Positions 1 through 10,285 of a DNA stretch of 64,000 bases are shown here, one piece after another. The position numbers and the translations under genes were made by a program. Positions within the stretch are counted from its first letter, which is position 1; every line of letters begins with the position of its first letter. This DNA comes from Aromatoleum aromaticum EbN1 (GTDB lineage Bacteria > Pseudomonadota > Gammaproteobacteria > Burkholderiales > Rhodocyclaceae): assembly GCF_000025965.1 (NCBI RefSeq), contig NC_006513.1, forward strand, positions 2,480,001 to 2,544,000, read 5' to 3'. Under the pieces are notes generated by a model, which was not told the DNA's origin, did no database searches, and was given only the letters and a program-made list of their open reading frames with translations.

Positions 1-2
1 TC

Positions 3-3000
3 GAAGTCGACCTCACGTCGGCCCCCGGCGAAGCGTGGGTACTCTCCGGGCCGGTCACGATCGAAAACCAGGCGCCCGGCACGATCGACCGCAACGCGCT
101 GCCGGTCGAGCGCATCGCGGCGCAACTGCGCTGGACGCCGACCGAAACGAGTGCCGATTCGCTGCTCGTCGAACTTCCCGGCGCCGGCACCGCCGCGGGA
201 AACGTCCACTGGTCGCCGGATGCCGACACGGCGTTCGGGCGCGTGACCGCGATGCTGCAGCTCGCCGGCATCGATCCTGCCCGGCTCGATGCACGCCTGC
301 CGAAAGGCAACGTCGCCGGAACCGTCGAAGCGGCAGGTGACGCCTCCCAACAGACGGCGCGGCTCGACCTGCGCGTCGGCGCTGCGCGGATCCGTGCCGA
401 TGGCGAACTGACGGCGCCGACGGACGACGGCGGGCGAACCCTCGTCGCAACCGGTCAGCTCGCGTCATTCGATCCGCACGCGCTGTTCGCGCGCGCGCCG
501 GCCGCGAGCCTGAACATGAGCTTCGACTTGCGTGGCGAACTCGGCGAGCGGCGGCGTTTCGATGCCCGCTGGCAACTGCAGCCGAGCCGGCTCGAAAGCC
601 GGCCGCTGAGCGGAGGCGGCCACGTCGTCATCGACGGCGAGCGGCTCGTCGACAGCGACCTCGATCTGACGCTTGCCGGCAACCGCGTGCAGGTGAAAGG
701 CGCGTGGGGCGAGCGTGGCGACGAGCTCGAGATCGACGTGGATGCGCCGGCGCTCGCCGCGCTCGGCGATGAATTCGGCGGTCGCGCGCGGATCGAAGGG
801 ACCGTCAGCGGCACGCTCGAACGCCCCGGCGCGACGCTCGACCTGTCGGCGACGGCGCTGCGCCTGCCGGGCGGGCTGCGCGTCGCGGGACTCGATGCGC
901 AGGGGCGGTTCGCCGACGGCATCGACGGGCGGCTCGAACTCGCGCTCGACGTCACTGGATTGGGCCGCGGCGAGGACGAGAACCTCATCGATCGCGCGAA
1001 GCTTGGCGTTCGCGGGAAAGGTGCGGACCACGTCATCGACTTCACGGCGAGCGGCCTCGAGGACGACACGCTGCGCATGCGCCTCGAAGGCGGCCTCGTG
1101 AGGAAGCCCGATGCTGGCGGTTCGGCGAACGCCGCAAGCGGGGCCGGGGGCGCGGCCAAACCCGACTCCGCGCCGACCGGCGATCCGCGCGCCCGCTTCG
1201 CATGGCAGGGGCGTGCTGTGGCGCTCGAGACCGGTGGGCGTTTCAAAGCGCAGCTGACTTCGCCGGCGCAGCTCTACATCGGGGCCGAACGCATCGCGCT
1301 CGGGACGGCTGCGTTCGACGCCGGCGAGCGCGGCCGCATCCGGCTCGACGAGACGCAATGGACGCCGCAGCTCATCGCCGCACGCGGGGCGCTGACCGGT
1401 CTCGCGCTGCGCCTCGCGAGCCGGCCCGACGGACGCCGCGAGGGGCGCGTCGGGCGCGAGCGCGGGGCGCTGGTGCTCGGCGCCGAATGGGACCTGCAAC
1501 TCGGGCAGAGCGCGAACGGCACCGCGCGCATGTTCCGCGAGTCGGGCGACCTCACCGTCAGCGGCGAGCTGCCGGCGCGGCTCGGCCTCGAACATCTCGA
1601 AGCCCGCTTGACCGCGCGCGACAACCGGCTGGCGCTGTCGCTGGACGCGCGAGGGTCCGAGCTCGGCGAACTGGTCGGTTCCGCGACCGCGCTGGCCGAG
1701 CGCGACCCGGCGGCAGGCTGGCGGCTCGCGCCCGACGCAGCGCTGCTCGGCTCGGCACGGCTGGAGATGCCGTCGATCGCGTGGCTCGGGCGCCTGATGC
1801 AGGAAAACATCGTCACCGGCGGCAGCCTCGCCGCCGATTTCGCGCTCGCGGGCACGCCGTCCGACCCGCGCGCGAGCGGCAGCATCGACGGAACCGGGCT
1901 GTCGGTCGCCCTCGTCGACCAAGGGCTGCAGCTGACCGGGGGCGAACTCCGCGCGCAGTTCGACCGCGACCGGCTGCGTCTTGTCCGGCTCGAGTTCGTG
2001 TCGCCGAATCGCGTCCGGCCCGCCGACGGGCGCGTCCCGGTGGCGCGCTTCACGCGCGAGCCGGGCCGCCTCACTGCGTCGGGCGAAATCGCGCTCGACA
2101 GCGGCACGGGGAGTTTCATCTACCAGGCCGACCGCCTGCCGATCCTGCAGCGCCCCGACCGCTGGCTGATCCTGTCCGGCGGCGGCACCGCGCAGAGCAC
2201 GTGGACCAGCCTCGACCTCGATGCGGAGTTTCGTGCCGACGCGGGATACGTCGAGCTGGCCGATTCGCCGCCGCCGAGCCTCTCCGAGGATGTCGTGATC
2301 CTGGGGCGCGAAACGCCGTCCGGCAAAGGCGGCTTCAAGCTCTCTGCCGACGTGCTGGTCGCGCTCGGCGAGAACCTGTACCTGTCGGCGCTCGGCGTCG
2401 ATACGCGGCTCGCGGGGGAGCTGCTGCTGCGCGTGCGCGATGGCGAGCCGCTGAGCGCGGTCGGCACGATCGCGACGGTCGGCGGCACGTATCAGGGCTA
2501 TGGCCAGAGCCTCGTGATCGAGCGCGGCCGGATCAATTTCCAGGGGCCGTTGAACAACCCGGGCCTGAACATCGTCGCATTGCGCAAGGGGCTCGCGGTC
2601 GAAGCCGGGGTCGCGATCGTCGGCAGTGCGAGGCGGCCGCAGGTGCGGCTGGTGTCGGAGCCGAACGTGCCGGACCCGGAGAAGCTGTCCTGGCTCGTCC
2701 TCGGCCGCCCGCCGACGGCCGGCGGCGGCGCGGACCTCGGCCTGCTGCTGCCGGCCGCCCAAGCCCTGCTCGGCGGGCCGGGCGGCGGCATGACCGAACA
2801 GCTGTCGCGCAGCCTCGGCTTCGACCAGTTATCGATCGGGCAGGGTGAATTGAGCAGCGTCACGCGCGGCGCGACGAGCCGCGTCGTCGGCGAAGGTTCG
2901 GTCGTGACCGGCGAAGGGACCGTCACCGGACAGGTGCTGTCGCTCGGCAAGCGCCTGTCGTCGGACCTGTTCCTGTCGTTCGAGCAGAGCCTCGGCGGCG

Positions 3001-3110
3001 CCGAAAGCCTCGTCAAGCTGACCTACCAGCTGACCCGGCAGGTCTCCGTCGTGGCGCGCGGCGGCAACGACAACTCGGCCGACGTCTATTACACAATCTC
3101 CTTCAAATAA
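3..3110 (+). CDS. tamB: TamB-like translocation/assembly protein (5' truncated by window edge)
   Basis: The reading frame is open from the first bases of the window, so only the C-terminal ~1035 residues are present. TamB is a large inner-membrane-anchored, periplasm-spanning beta-helical protein. With the Omp85 protein TamA it helps move lipids and autotransporter-type proteins to the outer membrane. The visible part is a long run of repetitive amphipathic beta-strand sequence rich in Gly, Asp and Leu (for example ASGSIDGTG and VGGTYQGYG), ending in the conserved DUF490-type C-terminal region with a terminal aromatic strand (YYTISFK). The last ~150 residues read like the family's C-terminal segment, including VLGRPP and FLSFEQSLGG. 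The N-terminal signal anchor and any tamA partner lie upstream of the window. The family call is from recognition of the C-terminal region. Confidence 0.88.
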   Translation, partial: EVDLTSAPGEAWVLSGPVTIENQAPGTIDRNALPVERIAAQLRWTPTETSADSLLVELPGAGTAAGNVHWSPDADTAFGRVTAMLQLAGIDPARLDARLPKGNVAGTVEAAGDASQQTARLDLRVGAARIRADGELTAPTDDGGRTLVATGQLASFDPHALFARAPAASLNMSFDLRGELGERRRFDARWQLQPSRLESRPLSGGGHVVIDGERLVDSDLDLTLAGNRVQVKGAWGERGDELEIDVDAPALAALGDEFGGRARIEGTVSGTLERPGATLDLSATALRLPGGLRVAGLDAQGRFADGIDGRLELALDVTGLGRGEDENLIDRAKLGVRGKGADHVIDFTASGLEDDTLRMRLEGGLVRKPDAGGSANAASGAGGAAKPDSAPTGDPRARFAWQGRAVALETGGRFKAQLTSPAQLYIGAERIALGTAAFDAGERGRIRLDETQWTPQLIAARGALTGLALRLASRPDGRREGRVGRERGALVLGAEWDLQLGQSANGTARMFRESGDLTVSGELPARLGLEHLEARLTARDNRLALSLDARGSELGELVGSATALAERDPAAGWRLAPDAALLGSARLEMPSIAWLGRLMQENIVTGGSLAADFALAGTPSDPRASGSIDGTGLSVALVDQGLQLTGGELRAQFDRDRLRLVRLEFVSPNRVRPADGRVPVARFTREPGRLTASGEIALDSGTGSFIYQADRLPILQRPDRWLILSGGGTAQSTWTSLDLDAEFRADAGYVELADSPPPSLSEDVVILGRETPSGKGGFKLSADVLVALGENLYLSALGVDTRLAGELLLRVRDGEPLSAVGTIATVGGTYQGYGQSLVIERGRINFQGPLNNPGLNIVALRKGLAVEAGVAIVGSARRPQVRLVSEPNVPDPEKLSWLVLGRPPTAGGGADLGLLLPAAQALLGGPGGGMTEQLSRSLGFDQLSIGQGELSSVTRGATSRVVGEGSVVTGEGTVTGQVLSLGKRLSSDLFLSFEQSLGGAESLVKLTYQLTRQVSVVARGGNDNSADVYYTISFK

Positions 3111-3171
3111 CCGGGAATGGACGTGCAGCGGCGCTGTCATAGCAGCAGCGATTCCCAAGGAGGTGATCCGT

Positions 3172-3735
3172 ATGACGGAACAGGAAATGCCCGCGGCACG
3201 TGAAACCGCCATTCTGGCCGGTGGCTGTTTCTGGTGCCTGGAGGCCGTGTTCAAGGATGTGGAAGGCGTGGAGGCGGTGACGTCCGGCTATACCGGCGGA
3301 CGCGTCGATTCTCCGTCCTATCGCCAGGTGTGCGAAGGTGGAACAGGCCACGCCGAAGCCGTGCGCATCGTGTTCGACCCCGAAGTGATCGGCTACCGTG
3401 ATCTGCTGGAGATATTCTTCGTCATCCACGACCCGACGAGCCTCAACCGGCAGGGCAACGACGTCGGCACGCAATACCGTTCCGCGATCTTCGCGACGAC
3501 GGACGAGCAGTTGCACGAGGCGCTCGCGCTGATCGAGGAAATGGGCGAGATGCGTGTGTACCCGTCGGCGATCGTGACCAAGGTGGAGCGTGCCGGCACG
3601 TTCTGGCCGGCGGAGGATGTGCACCGCGATTATTACGCGCGCAACTCGGACCAGTCGTATTGCCAGTACGTCGTCGCGCCGAAGATCGCGAAATTCCGCG
3701 AGAACTTCGCCAGCCGGCGCAAGCAGGGCGGGTAG
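3172..3735 (+). CDS. msrA: Peptide-methionine (S)-S-oxide reductase MsrA
   Basis: MsrA reduces methionine S-sulfoxide in oxidised proteins, using thioredoxin for recycling. The protein is 187 residues, a normal length. It carries the active-site motif GGCFWCLE near residue 20, with the nucleophilic Cys in GCFWC, then SGYTGG and the [12 protein letters not shown] block typical of the family. I chose the ATG at 3172 over the in-frame GTG at 3163. A near-perfect Shine-Dalgarno sequence (AAGGAGGTGAT, around 3157-3167) is correctly spaced for the ATG and physically contains the GTG. The next gene, an FKBP isomerase, follows after 34 bases, so the two probably form a small protein-repair/folding operon. 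Confidence 0.96.
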   Translation: MTEQEMPAARETAILAGGCFWCLEAVFKDVEGVEAVTSGYTGGRVDSPSYRQVCEGGTGHAEAVRIVFDPEVIGYRDLLEIFFVIHDPTSLNRQGNDVGTQYRSAIFATTDEQLHEALALIEEMGEMRVYPSAIVTKVERAGTFWPAEDVHRDYYARNSDQSYCQYVVAPKIAKFRENFASRRKQGG

Positions 3736-3769
3736 AATCCGGGTTTTCGCTTCAATCAGGAGAATACCG

Positions 3770-4114
3770 ATGTCCCAGACCACGACCGCCAGCGGCCTCA
3801 TCATCGAAGACATGGAGGTCGGCAACGGCGCGACGGCCGAGAAAGGCAAGAGCGTATCGGTGCATTACACTGGCTGGCTCACCGACGGCCGCAAGTTCGA
3901 TTCGAGCAAGGATCGTAACGATCCGTTCGAGTTTCCGCTCGGCGCCGGCCACGTCATCCGCGGCTGGGACGAAGGCGTGCAGGGCATGCAGGAAGGCGGC
4001 CGGCGCAAGCTGACGATCCCGCCCGAGCTCGGCTACGGCGCGCGCGGCGCCGGTGGCGTGATCCCGCCGAACGCGACGCTGGTGTTCGAAGTGGAGCTGC
4101 TGAAAGTCCGCTGA
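3770..4114 (+). CDS. FKBP-type peptidyl-prolyl cis-trans isomerase
   Basis: This 114-residue single-domain FKBP catalyses cis-trans isomerisation of peptidyl-proline bonds. The sequence shows the classic FKBP landmarks in order: [34 protein letters not shown], and [24 protein letters not shown] at the C-terminus. There is no signal peptide, so it should be cytoplasmic, like the short FKBPs common in betaproteobacteria. The ATG is preceded by AGGAGA at a good distance. A longer upstream open frame exists but overlaps msrA and shows no domain. A strong GC hairpin lies just downstream. Confidence 0.95.
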   Translation: MSQTTTASGLIIEDMEVGNGATAEKGKSVSVHYTGWLTDGRKFDSSKDRNDPFEFPLGAGHVIRGWDEGVQGMQEGGRRKLTIPPELGYGARGAGGVIPPNATLVFEVELLKVR

Positions 4115-4125
4115 ACGGGGTTCAT

Positions 4126-4146
4126 GCCGGCGCTTCGCGCGCCGGC
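4126..4146 (+). terminator. GC-rich hairpin after the FKBP gene, possible terminator
   Basis: A perfect 8-bp inverted repeat (GCCGGCGC / GCGCCGGC) with a 5-base loop begins 12 bases after the FKBP stop. There is no T-tract, so intrinsic termination is uncertain; it may stabilise the mRNA 3' end instead. Its position argues that the following CDF gene has its own start further downstream. Confidence 0.4.
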
Positions 4147-4253
4147 CGTAATGTCGGGGAATGTTTCAGGCGCCGGACCCTTCCGTCGCTCCGCCTGCTC
4201 CCGCGCGCACTGACGTGGTTTACCATGGCGGCCGTTCCGTTCCCGTTGTCATC

Positions 4254-5114
4254 ATGCGCACCCTCACTCCGCACCAGGCCCTGCTGCTGTCGATCCTCGC
4301 CGCGCTGACCACGATCGGCATGAAGGCGGGGGCGTGGTGGCTGACCGGCTCGGTCGGATTCCTCTCCGATGCGCTGGAGTCTCTCGTCAATCTCGCCGGC
4401 GCGTCGTTCGCGCTGCTGATGGTGTCGTTGGCCCGCGCTCCGGCCGACCCCGAGCACCCGTACGGCCACGGCAAGGCGGAGTATTTCTCGGCCGCTTTCG
4501 AAGGCATGCTGATCTTCGTCGCCGCGCTGGTGATCCTCGCGACGGCCGTCGAACGCCTGATCCATCCGCAACCGCTCGGTGCGCTCGGTCTCGGCACGGT
4601 GCTGTCGGTCGGCGCGAGCCTCGTCAACCTGGTCGTTGCACGCATCCTGTTCCAAGTCGGGCGGGCGCACCGTTCGCTCGCGCTCGAAGCCGATGCGCGC
4701 CATCTGATGACCGACGTGTGGACGACTGCAGGTGTCGTCGCCGGCGTCGGGCTGGCGAGCCTCAGCGGCTGGAACTGGCTCGATCCGCTCGTGGCAGCCG
4801 GCGTCGCGGTGAACATCCTGCGCGAAGGCTGGGGCCTGATGCACCGCTCGGTCGACGGCCTGATGGACCGTGCGCTCGACGACGCCGAAATCCGGCACAT
4901 CGAGGCGGTGCTGCACTCCTGTTGCAACGGGGGCGGACGCTTCGTCAACCTGAAGACGCGCGTCGCCGGAGCGATGCAGTTCGCGCATGTCGATCTGCGC
5001 GTGCCGGGAGACTGGACTGTTGCGCACGCCCATGCGCTTGCCGACGCGGCCGAGGAGGCGGTCAGGACCCAGACCGGGACGCGCCTGACGACCCATATCG
5101 AGCCGATCGATTAG
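4254..5114 (+). CDS. Cation diffusion facilitator (CDF) family metal exporter
   Basis: This inner-membrane divalent-cation/proton antiporter exports metals such as Zn or Fe. It has six predicted membrane segments. The TM2 metal-site region reads FLSDALESLVN, the loop reads HPYGHGKAEYFSA (the CDF HP-GHGK signature), and the second half of the transport site, HLMTDVWTT, has the His-x3-Asp spacing. The soluble C-terminal domain (residues ~200-286) contains the typical dimerisation fold and ends with THIEP. The ATG at 4254 places TM1 about eight residues from the N-terminus, as in FieF/YiiP. A longer start at 4161 is open but has poorly spaced ribosome-binding sequence, so the start is uncertain. 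Substrate metal cannot be read from the sequence. Confidence 0.88.
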   Translation: MRTLTPHQALLLSILAALTTIGMKAGAWWLTGSVGFLSDALESLVNLAGASFALLMVSLARAPADPEHPYGHGKAEYFSAAFEGMLIFVAALVILATAVERLIHPQPLGALGLGTVLSVGASLVNLVVARILFQVGRAHRSLALEADARHLMTDVWTTAGVVAGVGLASLSGWNWLDPLVAAGVAVNILREGWGLMHRSVDGLMDRALDDAEIRHIEAVLHSCCNGGGRFVNLKTRVAGAMQFAHVDLRVPGDWTVAHAHALADAAEEAVRTQTGTRLTTHIEPID

Positions 5115-5141
5115 CTCCCCCGGCGCGTGCCGAAAGCCTGC

Positions 5142-5657
5142 TCACGTCGTTGCCGCGGCCCCTCCGGGTTCGGCCATCGAGTCGCCGATGATCTGCCGTG
5201 CGTAGGTCGTCTGCTCCTCGGTCGTGGCATGCGCGACGAGGACCACGTGGCCGCTCGCGAGCGCATCCTTGACGAGATCGGCGACGTCGCCCTTGCTGTT
5301 CTCCGCGCCGGCAGCCGCCCCGACGATGGCGCCGAGGCTTGCTCCCCAGCCGAGCATCGACAGCGCGCCGAGCACCGGGCTGGCGACGAACAGGCTGATG
5401 TTCGCCGCCGCCAGCGCAACGGTCCCCGCAGCGCCGGCGAGCGTCCCGACCGCGGTGCCGATCGCGCCGTCACGCAGCACTTCCTTCAGCACGTCGTCGC
5501 TGTCGGCCGTGGCGTCCTCGCTCTCGCGCCTGCTGCCCGGTTCAAGCAGCTTCGCCTTGTCCCGCGGCAGGCCGCGCTGAACGAGCCGCTCCAGCGCTGC
5601 TTCAGCCGCCGCGCGCGTCTCGTAGACGCCCAATACTCTGTGCAGGTAGTTTTCCAT
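5142..5657 (-). CDS. Hypothetical glycine-rich membrane-associated protein
   Basis: This 171-residue protein has unknown function. The N-terminal ~45 residues (LHRVLGVYETRAAAEAALERL) look like a small alpha/beta fold that sorts residues by name in many stress-related proteins. A Gly/Ala-rich hydrophobic hairpin follows at ~75-125 (GTAVGTLAGAAGTVALAAANISLF and GASLGAIVGAAAGAE-type segments), resembling glycine-zipper membrane hairpins. The tail ends with a short soluble region. The ATG at 5657 is preceded by ACAGGAGCACACG, a good ribosome-binding site. It is convergent with the CDF gene, with only 27 bases between the stop codons. Similar proteins are often annotated as general-stress proteins; I cannot assign a role. 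Confidence 0.75.
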   Translation of the reverse strand: MENYLHRVLGVYETRAAAEAALERLVQRGLPRDKAKLLEPGSRRESEDATADSDDVLKEVLRDGAIGTAVGTLAGAAGTVALAAANISLFVASPVLGALSMLGWGASLGAIVGAAAGAENSKGDVADLVKDALASGHVVLVAHATTEEQTTYARQIIGDSMAEPGGAAATT

Positions 5658-5999
5658 CGTGTGCTCCTGTCCGGCGGACGGTGCGCCGTCGCACGCGTTC
5701 TCCGCATCCGGGATAGAGTGCGGCGGGGAGGCTCGTGTTCCGGATCGCTGCATGGAACGGTCGGCGTAGGCTTTCCCGTACGCACGCTGCGGAGGGTCAG
5801 TCCTTGCCGGAGTCGTCGAATCGTTTCCGGCTGCGGCGCATGCCGATGTACGCCCCGAGCCCGATCGCAGCGACGAGGACGATGAAGATGAGAGGATGCA
5901 GCAGATCACGCACGGAGCGTACTGTATCGCGGGACGCGCCCGCGCGAGCGAGCGGCACGGCCCGATTCCGGAAACTTCGCCTATGATGCGCCCGACCCG
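5658..5999. other. Intergenic region with one possible small ORF
   Basis: These ~340 bases separate the minus-strand hypothetical gene from the divergent membrane protein. Apart from the possible 38-codon membrane peptide I see no repeat, RNA gene or convincing promoter. Promoters for both flanking genes must lie here. Confidence 0.5.
5797..5913 (-). CDS. Possible 38-residue single-pass membrane peptide
   Basis: A GTG-initiated frame of 38 codons encodes a short N-terminus, one clean hydrophobic segment (LIFIVLVAAIGLGAYIGM), and a basic cytoplasmic-type tail (RRSRKRF). That architecture is typical of real small membrane proteins and unusual for chance ORFs in this GC-rich DNA. No strong ribosome-binding site is visible upstream, and the longer open frame beyond the GTG is low-complexity Arg/Ser. 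It lies between the hypothetical gene at 5142-5657 and the divergent gene at 6000. Confidence 0.38.
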   Translation of the reverse strand: MRDLLHPLIFIVLVAAIGLGAYIGMRRSRKRFDDSGKD

Positions 6000-7376
6000 A
6001 TGACCCGCTCCGCAAGTCCCGTTCGCACCGTCGTCCTGTTCGCCACCGTGTTTGTCGAGGGTTTTTCGTCACTCGGTGCGGAGATCATCGCGTTGCGCCG
6101 CCTGGTGCCGCATCTGGGCAGCGCGATCACCGTGACGGCGCCGACGATCGGCTTCTTCCTGCTCGCGCTCGCGCTCGGATACCAGGCGGGCGGACGCGTC
6201 GAGCGCGATTTCCTCGGACGCGTGCGGCGCAACTTCCTGCTGGCCGCCGCATTGATCGCAGTGGGACTCGCCGGACCGGTCATCGACGCGTTGTTCGCGC
6301 ACGTTACTCCTGCGCCGCTCGCGTACCTGATCTTCGTCGCCGGCGTGCTGTGCCCGATCGCGTGGCTGCTCGGCCAGACGGTGCCGGTGCTGACCAACCT
6401 GCTGCGCGACGATCGCGTCGGCGCGCGCAGCGGTGCGGCGCTGTACTGGTCGACGCTCGGGTCTTTCCTCGGTTCGCTGTCGCTGTCGCTGCTGGTCATG
6501 CAGTGGCTCGGCGTCGCCGCGGCGATCCTCGTCTGCGCGACGCTGCTCCTGTGCCTGGTGCCATGGCTGCAGGATTCCCGCGAGCGGACGGTGGCGGCCG
6601 ACCTGCCGCTCATCGCGCTGGTCGCCGTCGCGGCGTTCGGCGGCAATGTGCTGCTGCCGCAACAGATCGAGACCGCCTACGCCACTTACCGGGTCGGCCC
6701 GGTGGCGCTGCCCGGCATGACCGATCCGCGCGTGTTCTGGATCAACAATCAGGTCGCTTCGATAATCGACGACAGCGAGCCGCCGCGCTACACGCGCTAC
6801 ATCGAGCGGCTGCGTACGGTGATGCTCGACGAAATGGGTTTTCGCAGCCGCAGCATCCTGGTGCTCGGCGCCGGCGGCTTCACGCTTTCGCATCGCGAAC
6901 CGCTCAACGACTACCTCTACGTCGATATCGACCCGGCAATACGCGAACTGGCGGAGCGGGAGTTCCTCGGTACCGGCAGCCGTGGACGCTTTGTCGCCGC
7001 CGACGCGCGGCGTTTCGTCGCCGACACCGACGAGCGCTTCGACGCGGTCGTCGTCGACGCCTACAGCGCGCTCACGAGCATTCCCGCGCACCTGGTCACG
7101 CGCGAATTCTGGCAGGGGACGCAGCGCGTGCTGGCGCCGCAAGGCGTGATGTTCGCGAACCTGATCCTCGATTCGCGCCTCGCGACGCCGTACGCGCGCA
7201 ACCTGCTGGCGACGATCCAGTCGGTATATGGCCCCTGCGCGGTTGAAATCCTGTTCCGCGACCGCCCGCTCTCGAACGTCCTGGTGCAATGCTTCGCCGG
7301 CGCCCCGCCGCCGGCCGCCGAGCCCTACACCGACGAGCGCAACCGCGCGGATCTCGACGTGCTGCGCTCGCGCTAG
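6000..7376 (+). CDS. Integral membrane protein with C-terminal spermidine-synthase-like domain
   Basis: The protein is 458 residues in two parts. Residues ~10-215 hold about six to seven hydrophobic segments, beginning with a VEGFSSLGAEI segment and including FFLLALALGYQAGGRVERDF. Residues ~225-440 form a Rossmann-type methyltransferase fold of the SpeE type. This domain has SILVLGAGGFTLS as motif I, YVDIDPAIRELAE as the acidic loop, and VVVDAYSALTSIPAHL for the substrate-side region. Related fused proteins are annotated as spermidine synthases, but few are shown to make polyamines. The membrane half and the isolated location make a polyamine role uncertain. It ends near the recQ gene, with a structured repeat between the two stop codons. 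Confidence 0.8.
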   Translation: MTRSASPVRTVVLFATVFVEGFSSLGAEIIALRRLVPHLGSAITVTAPTIGFFLLALALGYQAGGRVERDFLGRVRRNFLLAAALIAVGLAGPVIDALFAHVTPAPLAYLIFVAGVLCPIAWLLGQTVPVLTNLLRDDRVGARSGAALYWSTLGSFLGSLSLSLLVMQWLGVAAAILVCATLLLCLVPWLQDSRERTVAADLPLIALVAVAAFGGNVLLPQQIETAYATYRVGPVALPGMTDPRVFWINNQVASIIDDSEPPRYTRYIERLRTVMLDEMGFRSRSILVLGAGGFTLSHREPLNDYLYVDIDPAIRELAEREFLGTGSRGRFVAADARRFVADTDERFDAVVVDAYSALTSIPAHLVTREFWQGTQRVLAPQGVMFANLILDSRLATPYARNLLATIQSVYGPCAVEILFRDRPLSNVLVQCFAGAPPPAAEPYTDERNRADLDVLRSR

Positions 7377-7404
7377 CGGGTGGCAGGCGGGCGCGCACCG
7401 GCGT

Positions 7405-7486
7405 CTCTCAAAAAAACGCCGGGCCGTCCCAGGTTTTCTTGTCCCCCTTGGGGGGCGGAAACGGCAAAGCCGTTTCCTGGGGGCGC

Positions 7487-7489
<3 letters not shown>
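7405..7489. repeat. Structured intergenic repeat, copy A (between convergent genes)
   Basis: An ~85-bp element lies between two convergent stop codons and includes the recQ stop. It contains GCCGGGCCGTCCCAGG, a C5/G5 hairpin (CCCCCTTGGGGG), and the palindrome AACGGCAAAGCCGTT. An inverted relative sits at 18761-18848 and a third variant at 29461-29535. Position and structure suggest a bidirectional terminator-like role here. Confidence 0.75.
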
Positions 7490-9319
<1,830 letters not shown>

Positions 9320-9402
9320 TTTAACGGCGTCGTGCGCCAGTGGGCGGCCGATCGGGCGATCGCTTGCCGCAGCGGCGCCCGGACCGCTCGCGACGTGCGA
9401 TT

Positions 9403-9891
9403 TCAGCTGCGGCGGATGCGCCCGAGCAGGGCAGTCGTCGAGCGCTCGTGCTGGAACGGAATCGAATGCACGGTGCCCCCCCAACTGCGCACTTCGGCCG
9501 CGCCGATGATCCGTTCGGGCGCCCAGTCGCCGCCTTTGACGAGGACGTCCGGCCGGGCTTCGAGGATGCACGCGAGCGGCGTGTCTTCGTCGAACCACGT
9601 CACGAGGTCCACGCATTCGAGCGCCGCCATGACCGCAGCGCGATCCTCGAGCGGATTGACCGGCCGGTCGTCGCCTTTGCCCAGCCGCCGCACCGACGCG
9701 TCGGTGTTCAGCGCGACGATCATGGCCGCGCCGAGCGCGCGCGCCTGGGCGAGGTAGGTCACGTGGCCGCGATGCAGGATGTCGAAACAGCCGTTCGTGA
9801 ATACGAGCGGGCGGGGCAGCGCCGCGGCACGGCTCGCGAGTTCCTCTGGCGGGCAGATCTTGGTTTCGAAAGCGGGGCGGAAATAGCGCAT
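9403..9891 (-). CDS. rfaE2: D-glycero-beta-D-manno-heptose 1-phosphate adenylyltransferase
   Basis: This enzyme makes ADP-heptose from heptose 1-phosphate and ATP for the LPS inner core. The 162-residue protein is the stand-alone adenylyltransferase half of HldE, so a separate heptokinase gene is expected elsewhere. The nucleotidyltransferase signature is [16 protein letters not shown] (HxGH motif), followed by [14 protein letters not shown] and the DVLVKGGDW block. I chose ATG 9891 (MRYFRPAF) because residues upstream of it in the open frame show no conservation-like character. recQ follows downstream. Confidence 0.93.
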   Translation of the reverse strand: MRYFRPAFETKICPPEELASRAAALPRPLVFTNGCFDILHRGHVTYLAQARALGAAMIVALNTDASVRRLGKGDDRPVNPLEDRAAVMAALECVDLVTWFDEDTPLACILEARPDVLVKGGDWAPERIIGAAEVRSWGGTVHSIPFQHERSTTALLGRIRRS

Positions 9892-10285
9892 TTTTCGTGT
9901 CGCAGTTTGTGGGCGCCGCGATTCTAGCGTGGAAGCGCACGGCAGGTCGGCCGCAGCAGGGAACACCCTGCGGGAAAACCCTGATACGGTCTTCCATTCC
10001 TTGCGGGCAGTAAGCATCTAGCACGTATTGCGCTGCAAAATATTGATGATGCTCAAAAACCCGTATTGCGAACGCCGATTTTGCTATGGCATGATCGGTT
10101 CGACTACACGGAAAAGTCTTCCATCATCACGATTGCAATTCCTTCCGGGTAGCGGTTCGTTCTCGCCGGTGAGCCATGATGTACGGCTTCCGGCGCCGGC
10201 CGTCACGGCTCGGGAAGCGGGCTCGCGCGTCATGCGATTCCGCCTCCCCGGCGACGCCGATACTGCATTCGATAGAGGTTGGGAC
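9892..10285. other. Divergent control region between rfaE2 and coxB
   Basis: About 390 bases carry no convincing gene. An open frame continues in frame upstream of coxB but lacks a plausible start with a ribosome-binding site before 10286. Promoters for both flanking transcripts must lie here; one candidate is listed separately. Confidence 0.6.
10066..10095 (+). promoter_or_regulatory. Weak candidate sigma-70 promoter for the cox operon
   Basis: TTGCGA, an 18-base spacer, and CATGAT match four of six consensus bases in each box. It lies about 190 bases upstream of coxB in a locally AT-richer patch. This is a visual match only. Confidence 0.22.

Noticed and set aside
465-2762. A 765-codon open frame on the minus strand opposite tamB
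   Set aside because: Low-complexity Arg/Ala/Glu composition, no ribosome-binding site or motif, and fully antisense to tamB.
3163-3171. GTG start for msrA
   Set aside because: The GTG is part of the Shine-Dalgarno sequence that serves the ATG at 3172.
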